Shown here: positions 36,216-45,620 of the stretch, in pieces | Layout: each line of letters begins with the position of its first letter | Numbering within the stretch: position 1 is the first letter of the stretch | Assembly: GCA_023627715.1 (NCBI GenBank) | Contig: JAMAHW010000066.1 | Location: forward strand, 62,001-126,000 | Length of the DNA stretch: 64,000 nucleotides | Reading direction: 5' to 3' | Origin: Periconia sp. R9002 | Lineage: Eukaryota > Ascomycota > Dothideomycetes > Pleosporales > Periconiaceae | Notes under the pieces: model-generated | Told to the model about the DNA's origin: nothing | Database searches by the model: none | What the model saw: only the letters and a program-made list of their open reading frames with translations | Translations under genes and position numbers: made by a program

Positions 36216-36241
36216 TGTGTGTGTGTGTGTGTGTGTGTGTG
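36216..36241. repeat. (TG)13 microsatellite
   Basis: Thirteen uninterrupted TG dinucleotides are visible. Confidence 0.95.
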
Positions 36242-36436
36242 AGGTTGGTGGATTAAAGGGTTTTATTTGTTGCGTGGAGAGGTGGACGAATGGATGGATA
36301 GCGTGTGAAGGCCAACCAACAACCGATAGAACAGGGGAGATGTTCTTTTTTTCTTTCTCCCTTACCTTGTGAGAGTTACATGGTGGAAGAGAGAGAAAGC
36401 CCCTGGTGGATTGATCGTAGTTGGTGTGTTTTTTTT

Positions 36437-36650
36437 TCTCTCCGTGTGTGTGTGAATGTAGATATCACGTTTTTTTTTTTGTCAAAACAACAAAGATTTC
36501 CTCCTACCGTTTACTCACCACCACCTTTTTGCTTTCTCCCGTTGTCGAGAGGAGTGTATGTACATTTATGTCAATGTATTTCATCCCTACCATACATACA
36601 ACAACTTCGAAATTTGCCGAGTCTCACTCACCCCAGACCTTCTTCCCCTG
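36437..36650 (+). repeat. dispersed repeat, copy A
   Basis: This stretch aligns by eye with 54785-54975. Shared blocks in order are GTGAATGTAGATATCACGT, CAAAACAACAA, TTTCCTCC, a TTTTTG..CTCCC..TTGTCGAGA block, GTGTA, CATTGTATT-like and GAGTCTCACT. Differences are mainly C/T changes and small indels in homopolymers. Confidence 0.75.
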
Positions 36651-36874
36651 TTTTCTGTTTTACATAGGTTTATGTAAGAAGGGGCTACATGTTTTCAAGT
36701 TACACACCTACACACCTAAACAACAACAAGAAAACTAGATATCCCCTACCTACCCATCCACCTATCTCCCCCCAACCTTTTTGACTTTGTCCTCCCCCCG
36801 GATCACATGTACTTAAGTTGAGTTAAGTTTAGTTAAATCCAACGTAACCTCTAAGCACTTTAACAGTAAACTGT

Positions 36875-36904
36875 GATGTATGTATGTATGTATGTATGTA
36901 TGTA
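36875..36904. repeat. (ATGT)n microsatellite
   Basis: About seven tandem ATGT units, followed by degenerate copies to about 36940. Confidence 0.95.
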
Positions 36905-37250
36905 GGTAGGTATGTATCTGCGTATGTACGTATGTACGTAGTGATCGATTGATTTTTTTGGGTTTTGGTTGCTGGTGGGTGTCTACTTGGGTTTTGATTT
37001 GGTTTGGGTTGGGTTGAGGGTGAGTGAGGGAGTGAGGGGGTGTGAGTCTGTTTAGATGGGGAGAAGGGGTGGGGGTGAAGTGTGTAATACTAGAGGGGGT
37101 GAAGGGGGTAAAAAGGTGGGTTGGAGGGTTGGGTGGGATGTATAGGATAGTGGAGAGAGGGAGGGGGAGAGAGGAAGAGAGAGGTGGGTGGGATGTTTGG
37201 GATGGAAGAATGAAGACTTATTAGTCGCAGATAGGTATGTAATGCATATA

Positions 37251-38744
37251 TCAGGATGCTATAGGAGTCGTGAAGTCGTTCTCTATCTCTTCTATAAAAT
37301 TCCTGGACTTCTCTGTTCCGGCTATAATAACCTCGTCATCATTCGAAATCGTAAGTTCGAGCTCTAGGTCATCAACCTCCACGGCAAAATCCATATCCAA
37401 ATCTTCTGGCGTTGGATCGGATGAGATGGCGTAGGAAGACTTCATCCAGCCAAGACTTCCCCGGAAACCGTATCGAGGTAAAATATTACTAGCGTCGCCT
37501 GTGAGAGATGCCAACCCCACCTTCGCTTTGCTGCTAGGTCCAGGGTTGAATTGAAACTCAAACAGGGGATTTAGGTCTTCATGGTAGATGGGGTTTGTTT
37601 TGGGGATATGCCACATCACTCGCGCAGTGAAGATTTCTGTTCTAGTGGTAGTGGCTAAAGTATCCGGGTGCTCATTTTCGCGCATCCCGTCGAAGCGGAA
37701 GAACATATTTTCGACCGACCAGTCGCCTTCTGGCCACACTTCGTAGCTGAATTCCGTCGACTTGAAATCGACGAGAAGGAATCCTGCGATTCGGTCTGTT
37801 CCAAAACCTTCGGGAATGCGGATATGATTCCGGACGTACAGGAGGCGATCCTCAATGTTGGAGTTGAGTATCTCATCTGGGACGTGAATGATGTTCCCGA
37901 GATTCGTTCGAGCATATTGATCGCCTCTTAGACAAATCGTCTCGATGGCAAATTGAGCTTTTTCTCTGGGGACACGACCGAGAAGACCTAGGACTTCTGG
38001 CCTCTCATATGTCACAAAACAGGGAAGAGACAATCTTAGACCTCGGTTGGTAACGGAATATGGCTCTGCTCCTGTGCAAGGAAGAGGAAGAATATTTCCT
38101 GAATCCTTGAACTCCCTAGCTGATCTTGCTGGAAGCCCTTGGAAGCTTGACCGTGAAGGATGATTGGCTACCCATAGAAAGATACTCTGGTCGTCTGATG
38201 TACTGATGATCTCTTCCGGGAGTCTTATGAATGCATTCGTGCCTTCTCCAAAGAGTAAAGGTATGTTGACGTCAAATATCCCCATCAGACAATAAGCTTC
38301 ATCTTCCACCCTTGTCGTGGTTCTCTTGGATGCCCAAGACATTCTTTCCGCTACGCTTCTCCTTCGGATTTCACATCTTTTAAGTATGTCTCGACTGATT
38401 CCTGTGATTCTTGCCAGAGTATTCGCGCAGCTTTGTTTGTTACCCAAATATTTCCAATCCTGCGAATAGAAGAGTACGTCATAAGGAGCAATTAGTTCTT
38501 ACAGCGTCCAACCACGTGTGAACCACCTACTGGCCCCAACAACGTTTTCCCAGCTATTTATCAATGTCTCTACTTCACCCGTAGGGCTCAAAAAATCATG
38601 GCGTGGGTCAAGTGCTTGTCAACCTTTAGACGCCTGTGGTAGGACGTCTTCCAAGTAGACATAGCATCTTTGCGCCCGAGAGTACCATCTGAACATGGAG
38701 TTAATAGCGTCGCTGAGCTCAGCACTGCTGCTTTTATCAATGCA
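37251..38744 (-). pseudogene. HET-domain (heterokaryon incompatibility) gene, 3' part, with two stops
   Basis: A single minus-strand frame reads from a CIDKSSSAELSDAINSMF block at about 38744 to a TGA at 37251. It carries the second half of the HET domain (YVYLEDV, SRWFTRGWTL, ELIAP, the ERMSWAS..TTRVEDEAYCLMGIFDVNIPLLFGEG signature) and a long C-terminal region. Two in-frame stops break it: a TGA at 38620-38622 after the LEDVLPQASKG stretch and a TAA at 38500-38502 exactly where family members have Gln in GWTLQELIAP. A change of CAA to TAA is what RIP or plain C deamination yields. The first half of the HET domain is missing here; a fragment matching it lies 3.4 kb upstream on the same strand. 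HET proteins trigger cell death on non-self fusion. The rest of the frame (399 codons) is intact, so decay is recent or a shorter protein might still be made. Confidence 0.85.
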
Positions 38745-39068
38745 AACTCATACCGCACCTGCGACGACACGGAATTTGTCTAACGATTTACGCAACGTGG
38801 AATTTTCTACAGCATTAGATTTCCAAGCGAACAGGAATAGGTGTCGACTCTGTTCGTATCCAATGATATTTTATCTGAAGTGACATCCATATACGAGACG
38901 AAAATTCTTGCCATGCCGCGGCTGACTTTTTATTAACTATCATCCAGAGAGTTGAGGTCGTAGAGAGGTATGCTTGTGTCTCCCTCATGATTTGATGTCA
39001 GCCTGACGGCACGCATACAAGTAGCTTGAAACAAAATTCTGCCGCAAACAAAACAAGCATTCGATTGT

Positions 39069-41386
39069 CTACTTTGCACTGATAAAATACTGCGTCCACC
39101 TCGGGACCTGGAAGGCATGGGCATCCAGATACAACAGATTTATGAAGCACTCGACAATGAGATAAGTCCTCGCGGCCAGGTAGCAGGCCCCCGTTATCAC
39201 GATGTACATCAGACCGAAGGCCCGCAAGACCTTTATTTCGGTGCGGATGAGTATTTCCCATTCCTTCTTTGGTCGCCTGGGCCTGGGCCTGGGCCCCTCC
39301 TCGCCTAGTCTCCTGCTCCACTCTCGGACTACTTTCGTCACGGAGCCCACGATTTGGTCAAGGTAGATGTTCTGCATGTGGAGCGTGATCATGGGAGCGG
39401 CGCCTATGATTGCGAACCCAGATATCTTCCAGAGGATCTCTTCGGTGGAGGTTTTGAAGGGAGCGTACCACGCCAGCTGGTGGATGCTGCCGTAGAAGAA
39501 GCCCGAGGCCCAGAAGGCGATCCAGAATGGGATGTGTCTTTTGCTGAACCGCTGGAGGTCTAAGTGTCTGGTGGGCCAATTTTCGGCTCGGTCGACCAGA
39601 AAGTCCGGTAGGGAGAGGAGGTCGAATCTACAGTCCGAGTCATCCTTGCGAAGATTTATGAAACCCTCTTCGGCGAGTCCATTCTCCAAAACTGCGATGG
39701 AAGCATACTTCCATCGCAGTAAGTCGGCATTGCTCAAGAGAATATATGACATATCCTGTGCGGGTTCATCGTCCCCTGGAACTACTGCTGCTCGCTCGTT
39801 AGCTTGGTCTTCTGCCGGTTCCTCTACAGCTTCGTCCGCAACTGGTTGCACGTTTTCTTGCACTATTTCGTCTCCATCTCCTTCGTTAGGTTCTTGTGGT
39901 TCTTGTGGTTCGTCATCTTCCTTGTCGTCGCGCGCGCCAAACCAATCGAATCTGCGTCGAGGTATTGGCGGTTCAAAGCAAAATCCAAATAGAGTCTGTC
40001 CTCTGTAGAGAATGAAATAAGCAGCGATGATTGCAGCACCTGGAGCCTCGCCAACCTCGTTTAGCGGCGGTGTTAGCACCCTGAATCGGAGACGAACGGC
40101 ATCCAGATTTCCATGGTCTTGCCTCGCAGCATCGCTATCGAACCTAACGCGGTGTTCTCGGCTACGTTCTGGTTGGTGTTGAAATAAATCTAATTCCCTA
40201 GGAGCTCGATTGCATTTGGTACCCATCGAAAAAAGAGCCACTAATTCGCGGGATTTCATCAGAGGAACAATAGTAGGTTCCTGGACATCCAAAGGTTTTG
40301 ACCACCAAAATGCATATATCATCAAGGCACAGATACAGTGAGCGAAAGTATTTAACTCGAGGAGCGATATCGTATACCCTGTCGCCATACGGAAGATGGT
40401 GGTGATAAGAAAGCGACCGGCCTGGATACATAGAACAAATTTCTTGAAGCCGTCGGCTTTACTTTTGTCAACGATATCCTCCTCGCTCAAATCCGGAATA
40501 CTATTGGGTTGACACCTGGCTAACAGGGTGAGTCCAGAGACTGTAATGGTTTGCCGGACTGGACTGCCCCGCAGGAAGTTTGGTTCAAGATCCTCGATCG
40601 AGAATGCGAATCCTCCCATGATCGCATAAAGACTGTGAGTGTTCGTCCATTTTTGATGTCTTTTCTTTTTCCCATTCAATCCAGTATCGTCGGAATCGTC
40701 TGCATTTTCGACATCATTATCTTGGGCGACGGGGACTGGTTCGTCTCCCTTCAAATGATACATCTGCGGCCATCAGTCACGTTATCTTACGAGAACCAAT
40801 CACCAAAGTAATACTCCCTGGCATACCTTGATAATATAATCCCGGCGGGTATTGATATCAGAAGACATCGGGCTAAGATGGGATGGGAGAGGTGAGAAAT
40901 ACAGATAAATCGTGCTCGGCAACCTCACGAATGCCCTGCAACCTCCCCCAAAGCTACTCCATAGTTCATTAATAGCCTTGATCTTCCCTTGTAGAAATGA
41001 GGATGGTAAGTTTTGGCCGAGCGCAATCCTCATATCCAACGTGAGCTTCGTTGCGGCTCGATTCTGCGCCCAGGCTGTGAACGCAAGCTACGCGAGAGTC
41101 AGTTCCATTTAGGGGTTGTACGCTGTCGTTCTCGAACTCGTACCATCTCAGGCGCTAAAAGCCCCAGAATGAGCCATCCCAATTTTCGGAGACGCTGCGT
41201 GGTTGTGCCCGTATATTCGGGCAAGTTAAGATGCATGGCCGTCCAGACGCAGAGCAACATGGTGATGATACAACTCGACAAAATCGACCAAGTCCCCCGC
41301 ACCGTTGGCTCGGGCTGCCAGCCGAGCGGCTGAAACCCGCCCGTTTGGTTGCGGAAGAGGTTGTACACAGTAACGTTGGTACCCAT
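39069..41386 (-). CDS. fungal multi-pass membrane protein of unknown function
   Basis: The exons are 41386-41144, 41087-40827 and 40763-39069, giving 732 residues. Introns start GTACG and GTATG and end TAG and CAG. The protein has the layout of a large uncharacterised Pezizomycotina family: an N-terminal luminal stretch, then RGTWSILSSCI.TMLLCVWTAMHLNLP, LGWLILGLLAPEM, AFTAWAQNRAATKL, WTNTHSLYAIMGGFAF, ISLLELNTFAHCICALMIYAFWWSKPLDV.EPT, and C-terminal segments HIPFWIAFWASGFFYGSIHQLAWYAPF, ILWKISGFAIIGAAP and FGLMYIVITGACYLAARTYLIVECFINL. A Glu/Asp/Pro-rich loop (EPQEPNEGDGDE region) sits before the last block. The exon-2 segment after LGQN is longer than I expect for the family and may hide an intron. 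The function is unknown. It lies between two HET gene pieces. Confidence 0.8.
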
Positions 41387-41889
41387 GGTCGCAATAGAGA
41401 ATCGGCGCGGACGAGGTTGATCGCGTGCGAAACCACGAGATCATAACGAAGGCTAGAAATACGGCAAAAGACAGCAGTCTGCTGACAGCTTGAAAGCTAT
41501 ATATAGAATTCCGTGTGGCTTGCATGCCGATCTGCATTTTGCGACAAAAATATTCCACTTCGCCTTTCAGCTCCGGTTGGGGAAACGCTGGGGGGAATGG
41601 GTAGGAAAAAGCAAGTTTGCCAAGCAAAAACTCGCCAAGAGGGAACCGCTGGGGAGAGGGACTCGCTGGGAAGAGCCTTGCTAGGGAGAGAGACTTTTCG
41701 TGGAGAGAGTTGATAGGGAGAGCCTCTGAGGCGCTCCCAGTTTGGGGCCCTCTAAATGCCCACACCGCCAACTGTTCGTGTCAAGCCTGGCTTCGCCACG
41801 ATAACGTAAACAACAGATCAAGGATTCTCAGATGAAAAGGTATAGTAAGGAAATATTGATATGGTTGTATTGAAAAGCCATGTACATTT
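41387..41889. other. upstream region of the membrane-protein gene
   Basis: About 500 bases without a supported gene. Purine-rich repeats of GGGAGAG type occur at 41580-41720. Confidence 0.4.
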
Positions 41890-41909
41890 CGCCGCCATTT
41901 TCGGCGGCG
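41890..41909 (+). other. GC-rich hairpin, copy 1
   Basis: CGCCGCC and GGCGGCG form a perfect 7-bp stem with a 6-base loop. It lies 30 bases beyond the end of the HET fragment. A matching hairpin with a compensated terminal base pair is found at 55109-55128 beside another HET fragment. Confidence 0.7.
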
Positions 41910-41939
41910 TATGCCACCCTTTCCGTAGGGCGTTGTCGT

Positions 41940-42187
41940 CAGCAGTGAATCCGTATAGTGCAACACGTGTTAATCCCACAGTAAGAAAATCTATCCTTCA
42001 ATATTTGCCTGGCGCAGAAATCAATCTTCTTGAACCAATGTTTCTTCTTCAGATCAGGAGAGTTGCAAGAGACGTCAGCGAAAAGGACCTCCTCTTTGTT
42101 CCACACGTGGGATAGTACAGTGTACTTGAGAGTTTCGATATTCATGTGCTCTTCTAATTCGAACGTCCTTACGTTGAGTAATCGCAT
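41940..42187 (-). pseudogene. HET-domain N-terminal fragment (copy 1)
   Basis: An ATG at 42187 opens an 81-codon frame starting MRLLNVRTFELEE and including YTVLSHVW and KKIDFCARQ.LKD.FSYC.INTCC, which is the first part of a HET domain including the usual start. The frame ends shortly after the TCC block, where HET genes often have an intron. The normally conserved Trp before I(D/N)TCC is Gly, and Asp is Asn, consistent with decay. The expected continuation (CIDKSSSAEL) is found 3.2 kb away at 38744 and, as a separate copy, at about 43196. Confidence 0.8.
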
Positions 42188-42610
42188 CGCATCGGGGGGA
42201 CATTGAGTTGGCGAGCAGAATTAGTTCAGTGTTAAACTGGTGAAACGGGGGTTGTTGGTAAACAATGGGGGAGAGATAATGCTGGATGAGGGGTTTTTGA
42301 CTCCCTGGACGTTTACATAGCTGAACATCAATCTGCTTTTAGAATGCAGGGTAGACTGCTGCCTAATCTCGAAATATTTAGCACGTAAGATTGTGCTGTT
42401 CATAAAGACTGCCTAGTATATGCGCTTTTTTTTAATAAACTATCAGGAAGGGTTCTACCTTAACAAAAATAAGATCTAAAAGTAAGAAACTAAAAAAGGT
42501 GGACTACCTTTTAATACTTAAACGTCTCTAAAAAGCAATTCAAGGGCGTTATATAAGACTGGCGGTCGTGGTCCTAGGTGACTAGACTGGTCCATCCATA
42601 GTAGATAAGT

Positions 42611-42959
42611 ATAACTTCTTACTTCTTACTTCCAGTTACCTGTATGCACGTCCCAGCCACGGACGTTACCTTGAGATCCCTACCAATGTTAATACCGTGA
42701 CTGATTTCACCAATTAATTGCGAAGAAGAGGACACTTGAACAGTCTGTGTAGTTAGTAGAAGGCAGGAGTCGCGGAAGCTAGACGGCGGATAGTTAATAG
42801 ATTTGTTGAGAAGAGCTGAAACACTAATATTTAATAGTTACCTATGAGTACGTCTCTAGCTAAGGACGTTACCTGAGATTCAAAACCATTGTTGATACCG
42901 TGACTGGTTACACTAATAATTGCGAAGAAGAAAACACTTTTAATAACTTCTTACTTCTT
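42611..42959. repeat. degenerate direct duplication flanked by 17-bp direct repeats
   Basis: Two ~105-base units (42634-42737 and 42835-42939) share GGACGTTACC, ACCGTGACTG and AATTGCGAAGAAGA in the same order and spacing. The pair is bracketed by identical 17-mers ATAACTTCTTACTTCTT at 42611-42627 and 42943-42959. It is probably a remnant of a repeated element mutated by RIP. Confidence 0.65.
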
Positions 42960-43140
42960 CGGTGGGGTTGAGTCGGGGTAGCTTGTGGCTGGCTGCCCCA
43001 ATATTTGCCTCGCCGATACGTTTTTACACTTTGGTCACCTTCTTTCGTTGATGCAACGTCCCCTCGAGATCTGGTCCTAAAAAAACTGCAAGCGCCTCCT
43101 ATGTCGACATCAAGCCCTAAAAGCGTTGCCGCTTGTCATC

Positions 43141-43235
43141 TGAACATGGAGTTGATAGCCTCGCTGAGTTCAGCACTACTGCTTTTATCAATGCAAACTC
43201 AACCTATACTTGCGACAACATCGACTTTGTTAAAC
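43141..43235 (-). pseudogene. HET-domain middle fragment
   Basis: The minus strand encodes CIDKSSSAELSEAINSMFR followed directly by a stop. The bases match the corresponding part of the pseudogene at 38695-38790, including about 40 bases of presumed intron upstream of the Cys codon. It is an isolated second copy of the HET exon-2 start. Confidence 0.8.
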
Positions 43236-43690
43236 TGCCTACACGACCTGTAATCTTTACTGCTTAGCTTATTTTTTAGAGTTCTAGAGTGATACCTTCC
43301 TCATCAGGCGCAAAAGCACCTTCCGCTTACAGGCATACCCCTCAACTTCTCCTCTACACCCTAGCTTACTCATAGCACCTAATCTACCCGCACTTGAATC
43401 TCGCAAATATGTACCTAGGTAAGATGCTAAGGCTGTGAAAGCGATTCTAACATAACGTCAGCTCACCGGTGAGTATCTTCGCATGCGCTGATTCCTCGCA
43501 CCCAATGGTCACACCGTCGAACCTCAATAATAAGGGAAGTGGTAGGCCACTGATTAGCAATACGGCTCTAGATAAAAACTGGACAGTAGCTCTAAGTTTT
43601 CATGCCCAAGATTAGCTAATTAGCCTTTATTTTAGCCACTATCGCCGATTCTAGTCAGCGCACCCCTTTCGTCGAGGCTTCAAGTACTTA

Positions 43691-43855
43691 CAGGGTATTG
43701 ACACATCGGGACGCCGCATGTCGGGAGGTTCAGCTAAACTATGTTTTTATACAAATTAGATATTAGACCTTTCTCCTCCGTTTGATACAATTAGTTAATT
43801 ATTAGTGAGTACACTAACCTCCCGATATGCAGCATCCCGATGTGTCAATGTACTG
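43691..43855. mobile_element. MITE with 40-bp terminal inverted repeats and TA flanks
   Basis: The left end CAGGGTATTGACACATCGGG continues for 40 bases and is mirrored, with a few C/T differences, by the last 40 bases ending CCCGATGTGTCAATGTACTG. The element is 165 bases long, has an AT-rich centre without coding capacity, and is bordered on both sides by TA (43689-43690 and 43856-43857). TA target duplication and CAG...CTG ends point to a Tc1/mariner (Fot1/pogo-type) non-autonomous element. Confidence 0.85.
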
Positions 43856-43928
43856 TAGGTGCTAATTGTTGTCTAAGTGATGTTTAGTATAGCTGGCGTT
43901 AGCCAGATCATGAGGACATGGGCGGCAC

Positions 43929-44222
43929 ATGAGCTGCAGGGTGTCCCTAGAATTTCCGGCATTCATGAGCTGCCTTATTCAACAAGTGAACAAGGGCATT
44001 TGTTTCAGTGTTTCTTTGAAGGGTTACATCGTTGGTGGAAAAGGGACTATTCATTTTGATGGTGCGGAGTTAAACTTCAATGTTGATCATGAGGCCTCAT
44101 TGATTTTGACGCCGGTCGCTGGCGCTGAGACAATAGCTGTTGACAAAAGCAAGGGAGTGCTTCAGGGGCGCATTTCAGTGAACCTTAAAGGACGCATGGA
44201 TTCCCATTGCCCAGCTTTTTGA
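43929..44222 (+). CDS. orphan ORF of unknown function, possibly a gene remnant
   Basis: A 97-codon frame ends 21 bases before the GH5 start. Its second half (GTIHFDGAELNFNVDHEASLILTP...GRISVNLKGRM) has the alternating pattern of beta strands and looks protein-like, but I do not recognise the family. The first half overlaps another open frame. It may be the tail of a decayed gene. Confidence 0.3.
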   Translation: MSCRVSLEFPAFMSCLIQQVNKGICFSVSLKGYIVGGKGTIHFDGAELNFNVDHEASLILTPVAGAETIAVDKSKGVLQGRISVNLKGRMDSHCPAF

Positions 44223-44243
44223 AGGACGGTTTCTTTTTGCAAC

Positions 44244-45620
44244 ATGTGGAGCACTACCGTTTTGTCAACGGTGCTGATCGCCAGCGTTCACGCATGGGTG
44301 CCGGCGGACCGCGACCTTGCCGCTTTCAACCGGACTTACGATGTGAACGGCAAACGCAGCCTCCCTACTACCAAGATCCGTGGCGTCAATCTTGGTGGTT
44401 GGTTGGTCTCTGAGCCCTGGATGATGTCGAATGAATGGAATACGATAGGGTGCAGTTCAAGCCAGTGCTCCGAGTTCGACTGTGTGAACTTCTTAGGACA
44501 ATCAACGGCCGATCAGCGCTTCAACGACCACTACGCAAGATGGATTACCCCGACTGATATTCAGAAAATGCACGATGCGGGCCTGAACACGATTCGGATT
44601 CCGATTGGGTACTGGAGTTTCCGGGATATTGTGGACAGTAGCGAGCATTTTCCCAACATGGATCTGAAGTATCTTGATGCGGTTATCCAGAAGGCGGCCG
44701 ATCTGGGTATGTTCGTTGTTATGGATCTGCACGGTGCCCCTGGGGCGCAGAAAGCAGGAGATGCATTTACGGGACAGGTAAGCCTAACAAAAAGCCGGGA
44801 TACATGGGAACTTGCTAACACCAGTCAGTGCCTTCCAACCGCGTACCTGCCAGGCTTCTTCACGCAATATAATTATGACCGCGCCAAGCGCTGGCTTGAC
44901 TGGATGACTCGACGTATCCACACCACGCCCGCGTACCAAGCCGCCGTTGGCATAATAGAAGTTGTCAACGAGCCTCAAACTAGTCGCGATCAGGGTGGCA
45001 TGCCGCAACAGGAAAAGGATACCTTGACACAAACCTACTACCCGCAAGCCCTGGCCGCAGTGCGAGCCGCAGAAGCCTCGCTCAATATCCCAGCCAGCCA
45101 ACAACTGCATGTCCAGTTCATGGACCAGCTCTGGGGCGCTGGTAACCCGAAATCAAATCTCCCGGGCGATAGCCGAACCGTTTTCGACGACCACAACTAC
45201 GTTGGCGGCGCAGTCTCGGCCAACAGCCACCCTAACGATCCCCAGAACGTCAAGCAAGCTGACTACATGTGGTATACCTGTTATACCGACAACCGCCAGA
45301 CAGACGGAGACAGTCCAAAGATCGTTCAAGAGTTTAGTTTGACGGTGTCCGGAGACGTCGAGAACAACAGTGAGTTTAACTGGCAGACCACAGCGAACCA
45401 ACCCTTTTACAAGCAGTGGTGGATTGCACAGCAGCGCCTGTATGAGCAGACTAACGGATGGATCTTTTGGTCGTGGAAGACTGAGTTGAATAATCCGAGG
45501 TGGGATTATAGTTATCTTGTTTACCTTGGGTGGGTGGGGACGAGTGCAGCCGCGTTGGATGCGAGTAGGCAGCAAGATGTATGCTTGAGTTATTTTGGCA
45601 AGTCCGACGGGAGAAATTGA
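44244..45620 (+). CDS. exo-beta-1,3-glucanase, GH5 subfamily 9 (secreted)
   Basis: The exons are 44244-44777 and 44829-45620, which give 441 residues. The 51-base intron (GTAAGC, GCTAAC branch, CAG acceptor) is a multiple of three without stops, so it can also be read through; removal restores the usual spacing between FTGQ and the LPGFF..YNYDRA block. A signal peptide (MWSTTVLSTVLIASVHA) is present. GH5_9 motifs are IRGVNLGGWLV.EPW, IRIPIGYW, MDLHGAPGAQ, the acid/base Glu226 in VVNEPQ, DDHNY, and the nucleophile Glu346 in IVQEFS, followed by GWIFWSWKTE. The enzyme releases glucose from beta-1,3-glucan and acts on fungal wall or storage glucan outside the cell. Confidence 0.93.
   Translation: MWSTTVLSTVLIASVHAWVPADRDLAAFNRTYDVNGKRSLPTTKIRGVNLGGWLVSEPWMMSNEWNTIGCSSSQCSEFDCVNFLGQSTADQRFNDHYARWITPTDIQKMHDAGLNTIRIPIGYWSFRDIVDSSEHFPNMDLKYLDAVIQKAADLGMFVVMDLHGAPGAQKAGDAFTGQVSLTKSRDTWELANTSQCLPTAYLPGFFTQYNYDRAKRWLDWMTRRIHTTPAYQAAVGIIEVVNEPQTSRDQGGMPQQEKDTLTQTYYPQALAAVRAAEASLNIPASQQLHVQFMDQLWGAGNPKSNLPGDSRTVFDDHNYVGGAVSANSHPNDPQNVKQADYMWYTCYTDNRQTDGDSPKIVQEFSLTVSGDVENNSEFNWQTTANQPFYKQWWIAQQRLYEQTNGWIFWSWKTELNNPRWDYSYLVYLGWVGTSAAALDASRQQDVCLSYFGKSDGRN

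Larger units (their letters stand above)
35631..37250. other. 1.6-kb low-complexity region between septin and a HET pseudogene
   Basis: The region is rich in pyrimidine runs, homopolymers and microsatellites and contains no supported gene. It includes the septin 3' UTR. The part at about 36437-36650 recurs in diverged form near 54.8 kb (see separate entries). Confidence 0.5.
42188..43690. other. AT-rich decayed region (RIP-like)
   Basis: This stretch is AT-rich with many stops in all frames and no intact gene. It contains a degenerate duplication (42634-42737 and 42835-42939) and a further HET relic at 43141-43235. Confidence 0.6.

Noticed and set aside
36216..36241. (TG)13 and (ATGT)n tracts as functional elements
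   Set aside because: They are ordinary microsatellites; no sign of a role beyond simple repeats.
38695..38883. small secreted-protein-like ORF (MELIASLSSALLLLSMQ...), repeated at 43147
   Set aside because: It looks like a duplicated signal-peptide gene but is the antisense of the HET CIDKSSSAELSD block in both places.
39354..40008. plus-strand ORFs over 39.3-40.0 kb
   Set aside because: Shadows of the membrane-protein gene on the minus strand.
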